64,000 bases of DNA, taken from NCBI RefSeq assembly GCF_018143015.1, contig NC_054740.1:75165856-75229855 (forward strand), given 5' to 3'. The position numbers and the translations under genes were made by a program. Below the pieces are notes generated by a model that was not told the DNA's origin, did no database searches, and saw only the letters and a program-made list of their open reading frames with translations. Source of the DNA: Lytechinus variegatus. Taxonomy: Eukaryota; Echinodermata; Echinoidea; Temnopleuroida; Toxopneustidae. The first letter of the stretch is position 1. Every line of letters begins with the position of its first letter. Shown in pieces: positions 23,001-34,000 of this stretch.

Positions 23001-26000
23001 TGAAAAATATCTATTTCAACCTTTTGTACATTTTTGTAATTAAATATGTGTATATCTCTCTGTAAAGAGATTCATTTGATTGGTAGAACTCAAAACAATT
23101 TTTATCTTTTCACAAGGGAAAATGAAATTAATTGTGAAAAGATTTGAATTAATTGGTGTATCTCTATTCAATTTATTTAATACTGATATTTAAATATTAA
23201 GTATTCACAAAGCCTCGTCTTTCCCATGATTTCCCTTTCCTTCTCTTCCTCCCATACCCCAGCCCCCTTTCATTTCTCACTCTAGTCAAACAGTATTTTT
23301 TCTTAATCTGACCTTTGTTGTAACAAACACATCCTCCCTCTTGACAGTTCCATCACTAAATTTCTCCTTCAGACCAGCACCAACTTCTTCTTCATTTCCA
23401 TATGCTGCAGCACCATCTATATGACGATAGCCTGCCTCCAAGGCTTCTATAACGGCTTTGCGAACTTCATCTGGTTTAGACTAAATGGAAGAATCATCAT
23501 AATCAATATCATAATCAGATATAGCTGATGTAATGATAATAGTAGTGATAATATAAATAAGAATTATGAAAATTGATTGGTGATGATACAGATGATGATA
23601 ATAATTATAAATGAAATCATAATGAAGAATAAGAAGAGAGGGGAGGACAGGAACAAATGATGAGGTGGAGAAGGGGGAGGATCAAGCAGGAGGAAAACAA
23701 GAGGTGAAGGAGAAGAAGAAAATCTTCATCATCATCATCACCATCAGTAACATTTTTCAAAGAACAGATTTAATAATGAAAATCAAGGATTGGTGAATAA
23801 TTTTAGTGAAAATGACATTTTTAGCCCTCAAAAATATTGGTTCCCTCCCTCAAAAAAATATTAATAATAAGTAATTAACGTCGGGAAACAAAGTCATCAC
23901 CTATATGCATTAGTTGTTTTCAGTATTTGTTCATAATTGGCTGGTCTACATTATCCACCAAGTAACAAACTGTATTGACTGTCAAAACTTGTAATAAACA
24001 TTCACATGAAATAGAGCTAAATCTTAGTCCCAAAGAGCTCAAAGTGACCTACATGGATGCTACTGTCATTGTCACTGCCATTGTCATATATACAGTGCGT
24101 ATCAAAAAAAGTTTACACTTTGAAAAAGCCCTGGGAATTAAAAAATATACAACATGTGGGTAATTTTTTCACATATAAATATGGGTTTGGGTCTCATCTA
24201 TCCAATGAAAGTAAAAGTTTTGACAGAATGTTACACTTGAGTGAGCACTGTCCATTTTGGTAAAGCTCGCAAAAATCTGTTTGCGCAGAAATGCTTGTTT
24301 TCACGCGGTGTCAAGGGGTAAGGGTGAAATCAAACTTACCCTGCGAAGCATTTCTCATAAATTTCCCTAGCACTTTTAGCCAATTGAAATAAAACGGATA
24401 CATTCAAGCATTTTGTAACAGTTTTGCCGCCCAAATTTGAAATTTCAACACTTAGTAAGCACAACCTTTACCCTTTTTGTGCCAGCTGGATCTGAGGACA
24501 TAACTGAATCTGAACAAAAGTTTATATCAGATATCTCCAGCATTTTTCACTAAGTTTTTATCATTTAAATTTGGTTTACATTTCATTTTCATTTAATACT
24601 TGTTTCTCCACACTTGTCCCAAGCTTGGCAATGATTAACAAAATGAAAATCAAGCCTTAGCCATTTCATGTAAATCACAGCTCAGTGTAAAGCAAATATC
24701 GTCACGATGGACTCGTTGTGTGGGGGAGTGGGATGGGGCGCAATGCACTCTTCGAAGTGTTTCGGGCAAGGAAACAAGTTTAAAAAGGTAAAAGATATCT
24801 TCATATCAATTTTACTTGCTAATTTCCACGTGTTCTTCATGATTAAGGTTTACTCTTATTCGCATAACTATTTCAAAGTTCTGCGCAAATCATTTTTCAC
24901 CAACTTTTCAAAAGTAAGTGGTGCTCACTCAAGCGGAATTATTTTTCGACAGTTATATCGTCATTTGCTTAAATGGATCTCTACCAATGCTAAAATGTGG
25001 AAAAATCGTCAGGATATTACAAATAAATAATTTTACAGGATTTTTTCTAAGTGTAAACTTTTTTTTGATACGCACTGTATAGTGTTATCTATCTTCCTAT
25101 AAGATATAGAATAATTGTACTTTGGGCTTAAATGACATGATAATTATAATCAGAGGCATAGGCCTACTGTTTGCTCAGAACAGTTAGCCAACAGTAAGGT
25201 CTATACAGGGGAATATATAAGACACTATATTTACAAACAAACTTTGGTAACCTGTAAATCATAAATTTTATGGATATTATTAAGATATTAATTTCAGTTG
25301 AAGTGCAAATGTGCAAGTCGCATCGTCTTGGTAGTTCAAATATTTGAGCTATATATTATGTACTGCTTGGCAAACAAATGATAAGATTGAGGAAAAAATC
25401 TTCACTGGTTGTATAGATGGTAGACAGGATTAAGTAATTACACTATCATATACCAGAATTATAAGGTAAAAAATATAAACTTTTGAAAAATATAGGAATG
25501 AAGTTCTTTTTAAAATGCCCAAAGAGAAAAGCAGCAAAATTTAGGGAAAACTCAGGAATAAAAAGTATCAGCCATAGCTAATTCCCCTATATAGTGACTC
25601 CCTATTAACATTTCTGCTAAAGTCTGGCTGAATGAACTTTGGAAGAACTAATTCTATTAGTCAATTGTAATAAAGCACCCAGTGGTCCACCCCATTTAGA
25701 AGTTAATATGATTGGAGAGGCAGGCAATCATTAGTATGTATTACTGAAAGTCTGCACAATAAATATATTCCAAAAGGAAACTTTTTACCACTTTTCACTT
25801 TTAAAGTAAAAACAGGAAAATTTTATAATAAATTTACTAAATGCCAAATAAAAAAGGTTGTTTCTCCAGTTTATCCCAATACCCATATATAATGTTTTCT
25901 CACGAACCAAGATACGTCTGGATCTGAATAGATTTTAGTGTGAGCTACAAGTTACGGTAGAATATATATCGGATATATGCAGGTAAATACATCATTCATT

Positions 26001-27939
26001 TTTAAGAGTATCATTTAGCATCTGTGATGCGATGCCTATTAGTATTACATATTAGAACAATGAGTAATAAGACGTTCATCATGATAGAGATCGGTCCCTA
26101 AAAACTCTATGTCTATTTATACCTTAGATACAAATGAAGAAGGCCATGTACTACAATAGATGTGATAGATATAATCGTTAGATCTGTATCTAAAGGCCTA
26201 TCTTATTAACCCAACCACGTGTGAATGTGATGCTGACCCGGGGCCACTTCCATTCACGAGTGGATACCATGCGCGACCATGGGGTCTCGAAAAGCACCCT
26301 AAACACGTAATTTCCATTTTCTGAAAATGCACCCCTTAACAAGTATTGGCGTGTGAAACCCTACCCTTAACAAGTATGGGAAACAAAACGATACTCTTGG
26401 CAAATATTCCCTGAAATGAACCCCTAAACAAGTACATGAATGTTTTATTGTTACGGGTCCTTCGGTCGTCGCGGCTTTACCTTATTTGGTTTAGTACGAC
26501 CCCACTTCTACACCTCGCGCAAATCGGACTCTAAACACGAAGTTTTGGGGCAAAAAGGACATCCTTTATAAAACATTTTAATTTTGTTTTATCATCCCCG
26601 CATATTCGACCCTAAACACGTAATTTTCCTAGCGAAATAGATACCCTTTTTTCATTATTTTTGTGTTTTTGACACCCTTATCACGTTACGTACGTAACGT
26701 GCCCTATCGTGAAAAAGACATCCTTTTTACGTGTTTTTTGGGTCGCGCATGGTATCCACTCGCCAATGTAAGTGGCCCCCCGGGGATGCTGATACTCAGT
26801 AGGGGAAGGCGGGGTAAGTTGTGACAGTTTTTGCTTTTTGCAAGTTAGAATTGATATGATTAATAATCTTGTCGAAATAAGTACCTTGCCTTGAAATTCA
26901 ATTCTTCTGAAATATTTTCCACCTATATATAACTTTCTATCCCCACACTGAAAGTCATCATGACCTTTGAAAAAAACGATGTCAAATGGCTCAACTTGCC
27001 CCATATATGGGGTAAGTTTGAGCCACCTTCTGGGGTAAGTTGAGCCACAAAAACTATGTACAAAATGTATGAGGGGAGAACCAGCATGTCAATTTTTTGT
27101 TTAAAGTCTTTTCACTTGCTAATTCTCTATAATACTAACATCCTTTAAAAGGAAAAGAGCAGTCATGTAAATTTGCTCCTTTCAGCCAGCATTTCAATCG
27201 ATTTTTATGGTTTGTTTATTTTTTAAGATACATTACCATAGGAATTACCATGGCTCAACTTGCCCCATGCTGTTTGGCTCAACTTACCCCGTCCGAACTT
27301 AGTGTGATAATTTTGTATCCACACATTTATTATGCATCCATCATATAAAAGACTATGACAAGAATGAAGATCCATACCTGGACTAATAATGTTGTTATCA
27401 TGTCTTTATTATATTTAAAGACGTGTGTGTTTATAAAGCACTTATCTATTTCACACTCTTTTTTACTTTTTTGGCTGAAATTCATATTTTTCCCTCTAAA
27501 AAACTACTTTTTGTTTCAAAGTTGAAAACAATGTGGTGGGGTTAGGGGTTATGCTATGGGTCATCAATACATGACACCACCACAATGTCTGACTCATTCT
27601 TTATTGGCCTGGGGCTGGTGGCTCAACTTGCCCCTATGCTCAACTTACCCCACCTTCCCCTAAATATGTGCTTATGTAGCTACACTATGCACTACTATAC
27701 TACCAATCGAGGTCAATACATTGGCATGGTGCACTCACACATGCGATGATCATGATGATGATGGCCTATATCAGAATTTCAATATACGTTGTAGCAGTCT
27801 ATGCTGAACATTAGGGGACATCACAAGACATAAATTTCTGTAAAACAGAATTTCAACACCTTACCTTCCACGTTCCCAGTCCTAAAATTGGTATGGAGTG
27901 ATCGTTCGCTAGCTGCACTGTAACGTTCTTCTCAGCCAT
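16203..27939 (-). CDS. Aldo-keto reductase, AKR1 family (complete, nine exons, 315 aa)
   Basis: An NADPH-dependent cytosolic reductase of aldehydes and ketones; the true substrate is unknown. Exons in coding order are 27939-27865, 23480-23313, 22401-22285, 19619-19539, 19315-19196, 18655-18549, 17635-17470, 16819-16737 and 16233-16203. All phases agree and the total is 948 nt. The barrel tetrad is complete: Asp47 and Tyr52 ([14 protein letters not shown]), Lys81 (FVTTK) and His114 ([10 protein letters not shown]), each exactly four later than in human AKR1B1. Other signatures are [18 protein letters not shown] and the cofactor motif [17 protein letters not shown]. The C terminus is short (SKNAKYYPF). 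AKR1B- and AKR1A-like features are mixed, so no member symbol is given. The gene is head-to-head with the FKBP gene. Confidence 0.95.
16424..16700 (+). mobile_element. tRNA-derived SINE (Glu-like head) in reductase intron 8
   Basis: The head has box A GTGGTCAAGTGGTT, a CTTTCAA anticodon loop (TTC) and box B GGGTTCGAATCC. The tail has GAGCGCCTTGAGCACCTAGC and ends GCTATACAAATCCTATATTATT. It ends about 40 bp from the donor of exon 8. Confidence 0.82.
16737..16819 (-). CDS. Reductase exon 8
   Basis: It encodes [20 protein letters not shown] and FHYITFPA. It ends with two bases (GC) of a split codon. Confidence 0.92.
16920..17200. repeat. (GTA)n/(TAG)n trinucleotide microsatellite in reductase intron 7
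   Basis: An interrupted GTA/TAG run of about 240 bp grades into ATT/ATC triplets. The open frames over it are low-complexity artefacts. Confidence 0.95.
17470..17635 (-). CDS. Reductase exon 7 (cofactor-binding segment)
   Basis: It encodes [32 protein letters not shown] and [18 protein letters not shown], the segment that grips the 2'-phosphate of NADPH. Confidence 0.95.
18549..18655 (-). CDS. Reductase exon 6
   Basis: It encodes [20 protein letters not shown] and [14 protein letters not shown]. The usual CHPYL is ITPYL here. It leaves two bases of a codon (CT) completed by exon 7. Confidence 0.93.
19196..19315 (-). CDS. Reductase exon 5 (GVSNFN)
   Basis: It encodes [20 protein letters not shown] then [18 protein letters not shown] lines the nicotinamide pocket in this family. 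Confidence 0.95.
19539..19619 (-). CDS. Reductase exon 4
   Basis: 81 nt encoding [12 protein letters not shown] and [12 protein letters not shown], the loop A region before the SNFN strand. Confidence 0.92.
20272..21041. mobile_element. Non-autonomous TIR element (CTTAACCCTAAWTCTCC ends)
   Basis: The left end CTTAACCCTAATTCTCCGGG is matched by CCCGGGAGATTTAGGGTTAAG at the right, about 20 bp with one mismatch. Subterminal CATAATGGCCCCCC is repeated near both ends. The interior is AT-rich without a transposase. It lies in the reductase intron between exons 3 and 4. Confidence 0.82.
21395..21962. mobile_element. Foldback-like element interrupted by a SINE
   Basis: GC-richer sequence with CTATTCACACTGGCC on the left and CCAGTGTAAAAGCAG on the right as weak inverted ends. 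CGCTACA/TGTAGCG motifs recur inside. A SINE at 21661-21897 splits it. Confidence 0.55.
21661..21897 (+). mobile_element. tRNA-derived SINE (Glu-like head)
   Basis: Box A GTGGTCTAGTGGTTA, anticodon loop CTTTCAA (TTC) and box B GTGGGTTCGATTCCC. A body follows with ATTGAATTCACTTGCTGC. It is related to the 16.4-kb SINE in its head only. Confidence 0.78.
22285..22401 (-). CDS. Reductase exon 3 (catalytic His)
   Basis: It encodes [19 protein letters not shown] and [13 protein letters not shown], with His114. Acceptor CCCAG, donor GTTAGT. Confidence 0.95.
23313..23480 (-). CDS. Reductase exon 2 (Asp, Tyr, Lys of tetrad)
   Basis: It encodes [32 protein letters not shown] and DVFVTTK, which hold three of the four catalytic residues. 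168 nt, phase 0 at both ends. Confidence 0.95.
24091..25079. mobile_element. Non-autonomous Tc1/mariner-like element in reductase intron 1
   Basis: The TIRs CAGTGCGTATCAAAAAAAGT and its reverse complement at 25050-25077 extend to about 30 bp including TTTACACTT. TA dinucleotides flank both ends, as for Tc1/mariner insertion. An inner inverted pair (CTTGAGTGAGCAC near 24237 and GTGCTCACTCAAG near 24921) suggests longer, decayed arms. No transposase is recognised. Confidence 0.85.
25080..26236. other. Reductase intron 1, nothing recognised
   Basis: AT-rich intron sequence without a supported feature. Confidence 0.5.
26237..26785. mobile_element. TIR element with ~40-bp ends (GGCCACTT...GGATACCATGCGCGA)
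   Basis: The left end CCGGGGCCACTTCC...GAGTGGATACCATGCGCG is mirrored at the right by CGCGCATGGTATCCACTC...AAGTGGCCCCCCGGGG. The interior repeats CCCTAAACACGTAATTT and CCCTTAACAAGTA. No ORF of note. Confidence 0.85.
26802..27660. mobile_element. 860-bp TIR element, copy A (GGGGAAGGCGGGGTAAGTTG ends)
   Basis: TIRs of about 20 bp (GGGGAAGGCGGGGTAAGTTG left, CAACTTACCCCACCTTCCCC right) are flanked by TA on both sides. Subterminal copies of GGCTCAACTTRCCCC occur in both orientations. Two near-identical copies lie at 60.7-62.4 kb. No protein is recognised. It sits just before reductase exon 1. Confidence 0.9.
27865..27939 (-). CDS. Reductase exon 1
   Basis: The start codon is at 27939-27937, in context TTAAAATGG. 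It encodes [20 protein letters not shown] then LGTWK, the first strand of the barrel. The donor is GTAAGG. Confidence 0.93.
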
Positions 27940-29629
27940 TTTAACGGATGGCCCTCGCGTACAGTGGCGATGGACCGTGGAACTCCCCGGCCCGTGCAAG
28001 ATTGTTGTGGGTTTTGGTTTTTTCTCTCGATCTCAAACCCCGCCCCTTTTCTCTCTCTCTCCCCTCTCTCTTTCTGCCTCTTGTCTTAATTTGCTGCACT
28101 CCGCCAACTGTATAAGCCCTGTAAGCTGTACGTACCCCTCAGTTCTCCCTCCCTCTCCATACCCCTCTCTATATAAGGTAATCTCCACACACACACACAT
28201 GGGCGTTTTAATGTAATATTTTAAGATATAACTCGGCATATAACAAGTATACACCCCGAGCATGATAACAATAATGATAATAATGATTAATGACAATTTT
28301 GATGATAACAAGATAAACGATGATGATACCCTGCATGACCAAATTGTTTTTTTTTCTCATTATTTTCCTGTTATTGATATAAACGTTCGGAAACTATTGC
28401 AAACCCAATGGAGAAACAAAAAATCCAGAATAAAACAGACTGACATAGTTATGTTCATATTTATGTTTATAGACACAACAATCTTTTGTTTTTAATTTAG
28501 GCCCTATACCAGGTCTTCCCCGCAACCAAGCGAACTTGTAGCTCGTTTGATTTAACCTATTAAAGGACAAGTCCACCCCAACAAAAACTTGATTCGAATA
28601 AAAAGAGAAAAATTCAACAAGCATAAAACTGAAAATTTCATCAAAATCGGATGTAAAATAAGAAAGTTATGACATTTTAAAGTTTCGCTTCATTTCACAA
28701 AACAGTGATATGCACATCTCGGTCGGTATGCGAATGAGGGAACTGATGACATCACTCACTCACTATTTCTTTTGTATTTTATTATGTGAAATATGAAATA
28801 TTTTTATTTTCTTGTCATTGTCATGTGAAATGAAGTTTCATTCCTCCCTGAACACATGGAATTCCAGCTTCAGGCAAGGATCGAGGTCCTAATCATCAAA
28901 TTCGTAAAAAAAAATTCGTAAAAAACAAAAGAAATAGTGAGTGAGTGACGTCATCAACTCCCTCATTTGGATGTAACTGGCTCGTTCATATTTTGTTAAA
29001 AATAAGCGGCTTCTATAATAATTAGTTAATAAATAATTTTCAGCATTGTGCTTGTCTGATTTTTCGCTATTGATTCAAATCAACATTTTCTGAGGTGGAC
29101 TTGACCTTTCATAACTTATTAGCACCTTTTGAATATCAATGTATTCAGGTTCATGGAAATACAAAGAGAGGGGCCAATAAGAGCTAATCCTTAAAATGTT
29201 CATTTTCAGGTGAATTTTTTCAAAACTTGATCGCGCTTTGGCTCACATTATTGTTGTAGTTAGTATGACATTTGTGAAAAAGGAGTGATTATATACCTCC
29301 CCCCCCCCCCCCCCCCATCTTCTTCTATGTTATTACTACAACCCTTTCTTTGCGACCCGTTTTTGAATTCTTAGAGGCCTTTTCACAATTGTGATCCGAT
29401 TGGCGCCGCAGCCGTCCTACCGCTAGTACCACCTGCACCAATTTCTACCAGAATTAATGCCCAGCCACGCCCCTTCCAAAGCGGCGCCAGACCAGTGAAC
29501 CTTACTATGTACACGTGTACAACAGTAGCAGTTCGTGAGTAGTTGCCAAGCACTGCACATACCGGTAATTTCCCCTAAGGCCCAACGACAGCGACAAAGC
29601 CTACTTGCGAAATACAAAACTGTGGAAAA
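27940..29629. promoter_or_regulatory. Divergent promoter interval between reductase and FKBP genes
   Basis: The two start codons face away from each other about 1.7 kb apart, so both promoters must lie here or in upstream untranslated exons. It contains a CT-rich stretch near 28030-28170, a foldback element at 28562-29109 and a poly-C run near 29300. No clear TATA box was seen. Confidence 0.55.
28562..29109. mobile_element. Foldback MITE (AAAGGACAAGTCCACC family), copy 1
   Basis: The ends AAAGGACAAGTCCACC and GGTGGACTTGACCTTT are inverted. The arms share ATAAGAAAGTTATGACATTTT on the left and AATAGTGAGTGAGTGACGTCAT motifs around the centre. A second copy is at 32.7-33.7 kb. Confidence 0.82.
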
Positions 29630-29814
29630 ATGGATTTTACAGCTTGTTGTGTAGTAATTGTGGCTTTGATAGCTGCAGTTTCTGGAGAAGTGAATATAAA
29701 TGTTCTTTTCAAGCCTGAAGATTGCACGAGATCTGCGCTGTCAGGGGATTACTTGACCGTAACCTATGTGGCATTCCTCCCCGAAGAATCGGGCAACGAA
29801 CGCTTCGACACATC
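29630..29814 (+). CDS. FKBP14-like: FKBP exon 1 (signal peptide)
   Basis: The start ATG is preceded by GTGGAAAA. A hydrophobic core (CCVVIVALIAAVSG) is followed by EVNINVLFKPEDC, the typical start of the FKBP7/14 domain. Donor GTGAGT, leaving TC of a split Ser. Confidence 0.92.
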
Positions 29815-31032
29815 GTGAGTACCCTGCTGCTGCTTCATGCAGCCGCAGTATTTATCAATTGTGTATTTATGGACATTATCCCCGACTTAACCTTCCCATG
29901 TCAGGTCAATTTGTTATTTTTCCCCTTCCACAGCAAATTAAGCAAGACTAATCTAGTTCCAATGATATGTATCCTCCACTTGCGAAATTAATATGATAAT
30001 GTTGATCAAGGTAGAGCTAGAGGAAGTTGGATTGGAGTAAAATTGGGTCTACACGTATTTTACACTCTCACTAGCCGGGCTCACTACTGAGTACTAGACA
30101 GAACGCTAAACTCGCACAGAGCTCTTGCAAATCAGTTACTGTGTCACAGAAATTTCATTTTCCCTTGGGATATCTGTGTTTACTGAAAAAAATTGCTTAT
30201 ATTTTACTGGCGCAGTATGTACCTTCCGAGTGTTCGCCTAACTATATGTCAATAGCTGTCGGACTACTCTCCTTTGCGAAGGGAACTTCTGGCCATAGTT
30301 ACTAAACGAGGTGCTCTTCAGTTTTCTCTAAACCTAGAATGACCTTACTCAGCAGTCAACAACCATGATCCCTATTTTTATCACTATAAGTATATTATCA
30401 TTGTCAATTTTGTCGTTATTTTATTATCATTCAAGATCTCTTTTGGTGTCTTTACTTAAAGGGACAACACAGGACCTGTTCACTTTCGCCTAAATGATCC
30501 TGAAAGTACTGCAATGCAGGGATGGCACCAGGGCTTGGAGGGAGCTTGCGTGAGGGAGAAGAGAGAAGTTTTGATTCCCGCCGGAGAGCTTACCATGAAC
30601 CATCGACTACCAAGTGAGTATGACCATTATAAATGTTTTCTTTCTGCTCACCTCAGGTGCTCACCTCAGGTGAGGGTTTTACACTCCACTACACCGCACT
30701 ATACCGCTATGCTGCGTAGTTTAGTGGTAGTGTAGCTTAGTGGAGCTTAAACGACATGAGGTAATTTCACCTTGGACCTGAAAATCTGACAAATGAACAT
30801 TAAAAGAGTGATTCTGTGGATCTATGTATTCATTCAAAATAAAAAGAGTTTGTCATAATTAATAAACCATTTGTCAAATCAGATACTGGGAATAGGTAAT
30901 ACAACTGATGGTTGTCAATCATAGATTTTTACGCCATCAGGATTCATATGTTTTCTGTCATTTATCTGATTTCATTTGTGTAGCAACTATATGAGCTGTT
31001 TGACAGATCAACTTCAGATGCAATCCAAGTAT

Positions 31033-31071
<39 letters not shown>

Positions 31072-34000
31072 GTGTGTGTGATGATAAGTTTACGTCTACC
31101 AAACGCTGTTGAGTTGTAAATATGAAACATAATGAGATGAGGCGAGGCCAACTCAACAGATGAAGCAGGACACCATAATTAGCTTTGGCTTTAGTTTTTT
31201 TAATAAGACTTCGTCAGAAGCATTTGAAAAATATAAGGAGATACAACATCCAAGTTTATCTTGCACATCAATGAATTATCACCAAGTTGAATATATTCTA
31301 TAATCTCATTAGACAGATTAATGAATGAACAAATAGATTAATTAATGGATAATAAATAATTAATTCTATTAAAATGATAATAATGATATAAATGAAGAAG
31401 ACATACCTGTAATTACAGACTATTGTGAAAGTTAAGTAGGACCGTATCCTACAAGTATCTCTTAAGGAAAGTCTTAAAGAAAAAACTCATTAAAAAGACG
31501 AAAGCTAAAGCTAATTATGGTGTCCTGCGTCATCTGTTGAGTTGGCCTCACCTCATCTCATTATATATATATATATGTGACTGATCTGATTAGTTTTAGG
31601 GATATCAACATCCAAGGGCAAATACCACAAAGGTCTTTATGTAGCCTACATTAGAATAACTGAAGAATCGTGTTAGAGATCGGCTACAAACATGGCCCAT
31701 GCATACATGTAGAATTGAAGGAGATTTAATTGGATATTGGGGTCACTTATTAGCCAAATACTTGATTTGCTTAGTGAATTAAGATGTAGGCTTATATTCT
31801 GATATTCATGATGTCTTTTTGTTTTTCTAAACTAGACACCAAGCCTCCACCAGAAGGAAAAGATGTTGGTTATCGTTTTGAAGTGCGAAGCATCAAAGAT
31901 ACACCTCCAGCAGAGAACCTGTTTAAGAAGATGGATTTTGATGAAAACAAACAGATCTCAAAAGATGAGGTTTGTACTTCTAATATCATGCGGTTTCTAT
32001 TCGATTTTATGTGTGCTGCTCTCTGTTGTTGGTATGCTATAGCATCTATGTAGTGTTCCTTAGCCCTGAATTTCCACCATTTTTACTATTTCCTTAGATA
32101 AATTTTTGACTAACATAAGCTTCAAGTCATTAAGTTTTAATGATAATTTGTTGAAACATACGTTCATGATAGTGTTTATTGTTGACATTCAAAGGCTGCA
32201 AGAGTCAGGGTTTATTGAAGATCACAAGTATGGTCACCTATAAGATGTATGATCTCCCTTATAATTGTGGACCAGCGTGATTCAATGCAAATGCCATTTA
32301 ACAATGCTATGGTATGACTCGCAATCATAATCATCATTGACTGGTAGTCTCCTGGGTAGTCTCTTGCAACTTATTGCTCAAGTTTGCTCTTATTGCTCAA
32401 GTTTGCTATGTAGATCATCCATGTGCAATTCAAATGCATGTATTCTGGAAGTTTGATGTCATTTGATACTAGTAGTCACTTGCATGCGAAATTGCCCACT
32501 CTGGTAATGGTAATGGCTATTTTGGTTATGACTGTTTATTGTTCATTTCCATAGTGACATCATGGCAGCAGTGGGATGCAAATTTCGTATACACCTTGTG
32601 ATGGTGGAGGACCAGTATCTTTCAATTGTGTACATTGTTGAACAATGCTGTCTGCCACAAGATGGCATCATCCCATTAATAGAAATGCATATTCATCACA
32701 ACCCCCCCCCTCCCCCCAACACTAAATTCATAACCAAATCTTTATAGGTCAAGTCCACCTCAGAAAAAATGTTGAATCAAATCAATAAAGAAAAATCAGG
32801 CAAGCATAATGCTAAAAATTTCATCAAAATCAGATGTAAAATAAGAAAGTTATGACATTCTAAAGTTTCGCTTATTTTTATTCACAAAATAGTTATATGC
32901 ACAATACATGCAAATGTGAAAATCGATGATGTCCCTTACTATTTCTTTTGTTTTTTATTGTTTGAATTATACAATATTTCAATTTTTACAGATTTGACAA
33001 TAAGGGCCAACTTGACTGAACCATAAATTGATAAACAATGGCAATTCCTCATGTTCAGGGAGAAATAAAATTTTGTTTCACAGGACAATGAGGAGAAAAT
33101 TAGAATATTTCATATTTCAGGGGGGGGGTGCCTGGGTGTTGGCGTTGGAAGGCTAGTTGTGTTTTTACATGAATCGCCCTGCCGTTCGACTTTGTTTATT
33201 CCGGCCATAGCTGCGCGTTGTTTACCTGTTTTTTGTAGGTCTTCGATGTCAGTGAAATAGTGACTTTCTGGAGGTTTGTAAACTGGCCATCCTTTTCTGT
33301 CTCGGAACTTCGCTTTTGATCAGTGCACCATTTTGCTGTTATTCTGCCTTTTTGATTTTGTTTTTTAATCATGTAAAAATTGTTTGTATATATTGTGATT
33401 CTCGATGATTCTCCAATTAAAATATAATTTAAAAAAAAGAATTAAAAAAAAAAAAAAATTTAATATTTCATGTAATAAAATACAAAAGAAATAGTGAGTG
33501 AGTGATGTCATCAGTTCCCTCATTTGCATACCAACCGGGATGTGCATATAACTGTTTTGTGAAATGAAGCAAAACTTAAAATGTAATAACTTTCTTATTT
33601 TACATCCGATTTTTATGAAATGTTCAGTGTTATATTTGTTGGATTTTTCTCTTTTTATTTAAATCAACTTTTTGTTGGGGTGGACTTATCCTTTAGGATT
33701 TTAAAGTAAGCTTCTCTCTGCTTTTTGGTCCTTTCAGATGAAGGCTTATCTAAGCATGCAGGGCCTTGGGGGAATGAGGGAAGACGAAACTCTGGATGAA
33801 GCCATTAATAATATTTTTGATAACAAAGACCATGACCGAAGCAATTCTTTGTCATATAAAGAGTTCTTTGGACACAATGCCCATGATGAATTATAGGGTA
33901 TGTGTTTGTTCTATGGTTTTATGTTTAAATGCTTGCTTAATAATATCTTGTGCAGTTTGGTGTTCTTAATCTGCTGGGACAAGTTGGTACTTGGTAGAAA

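Larger units (their letters stand above)
21963..24090. other. Reductase introns 1-3, non-exonic sequence
   Basis: Around exons 2 and 3 the sequence is AT-rich. It includes a GAT/AAT-rich microsatellite patch near 23480-23740. No gene seen. Confidence 0.5.

Noticed and set aside
24707-25030. 107-residue frame inside the mariner-like element
   Set aside because: No DDE/DDD or HTH pattern is visible and it runs toward the TIR; probably not a transposase.
26681-27004. Frame shared with 60643-60888 ([14 protein letters not shown])
   Set aside because: It is the end of the 860-bp TIR element read as protein; the frames begin in conserved non-coding sequence and differ at their 3' ends.
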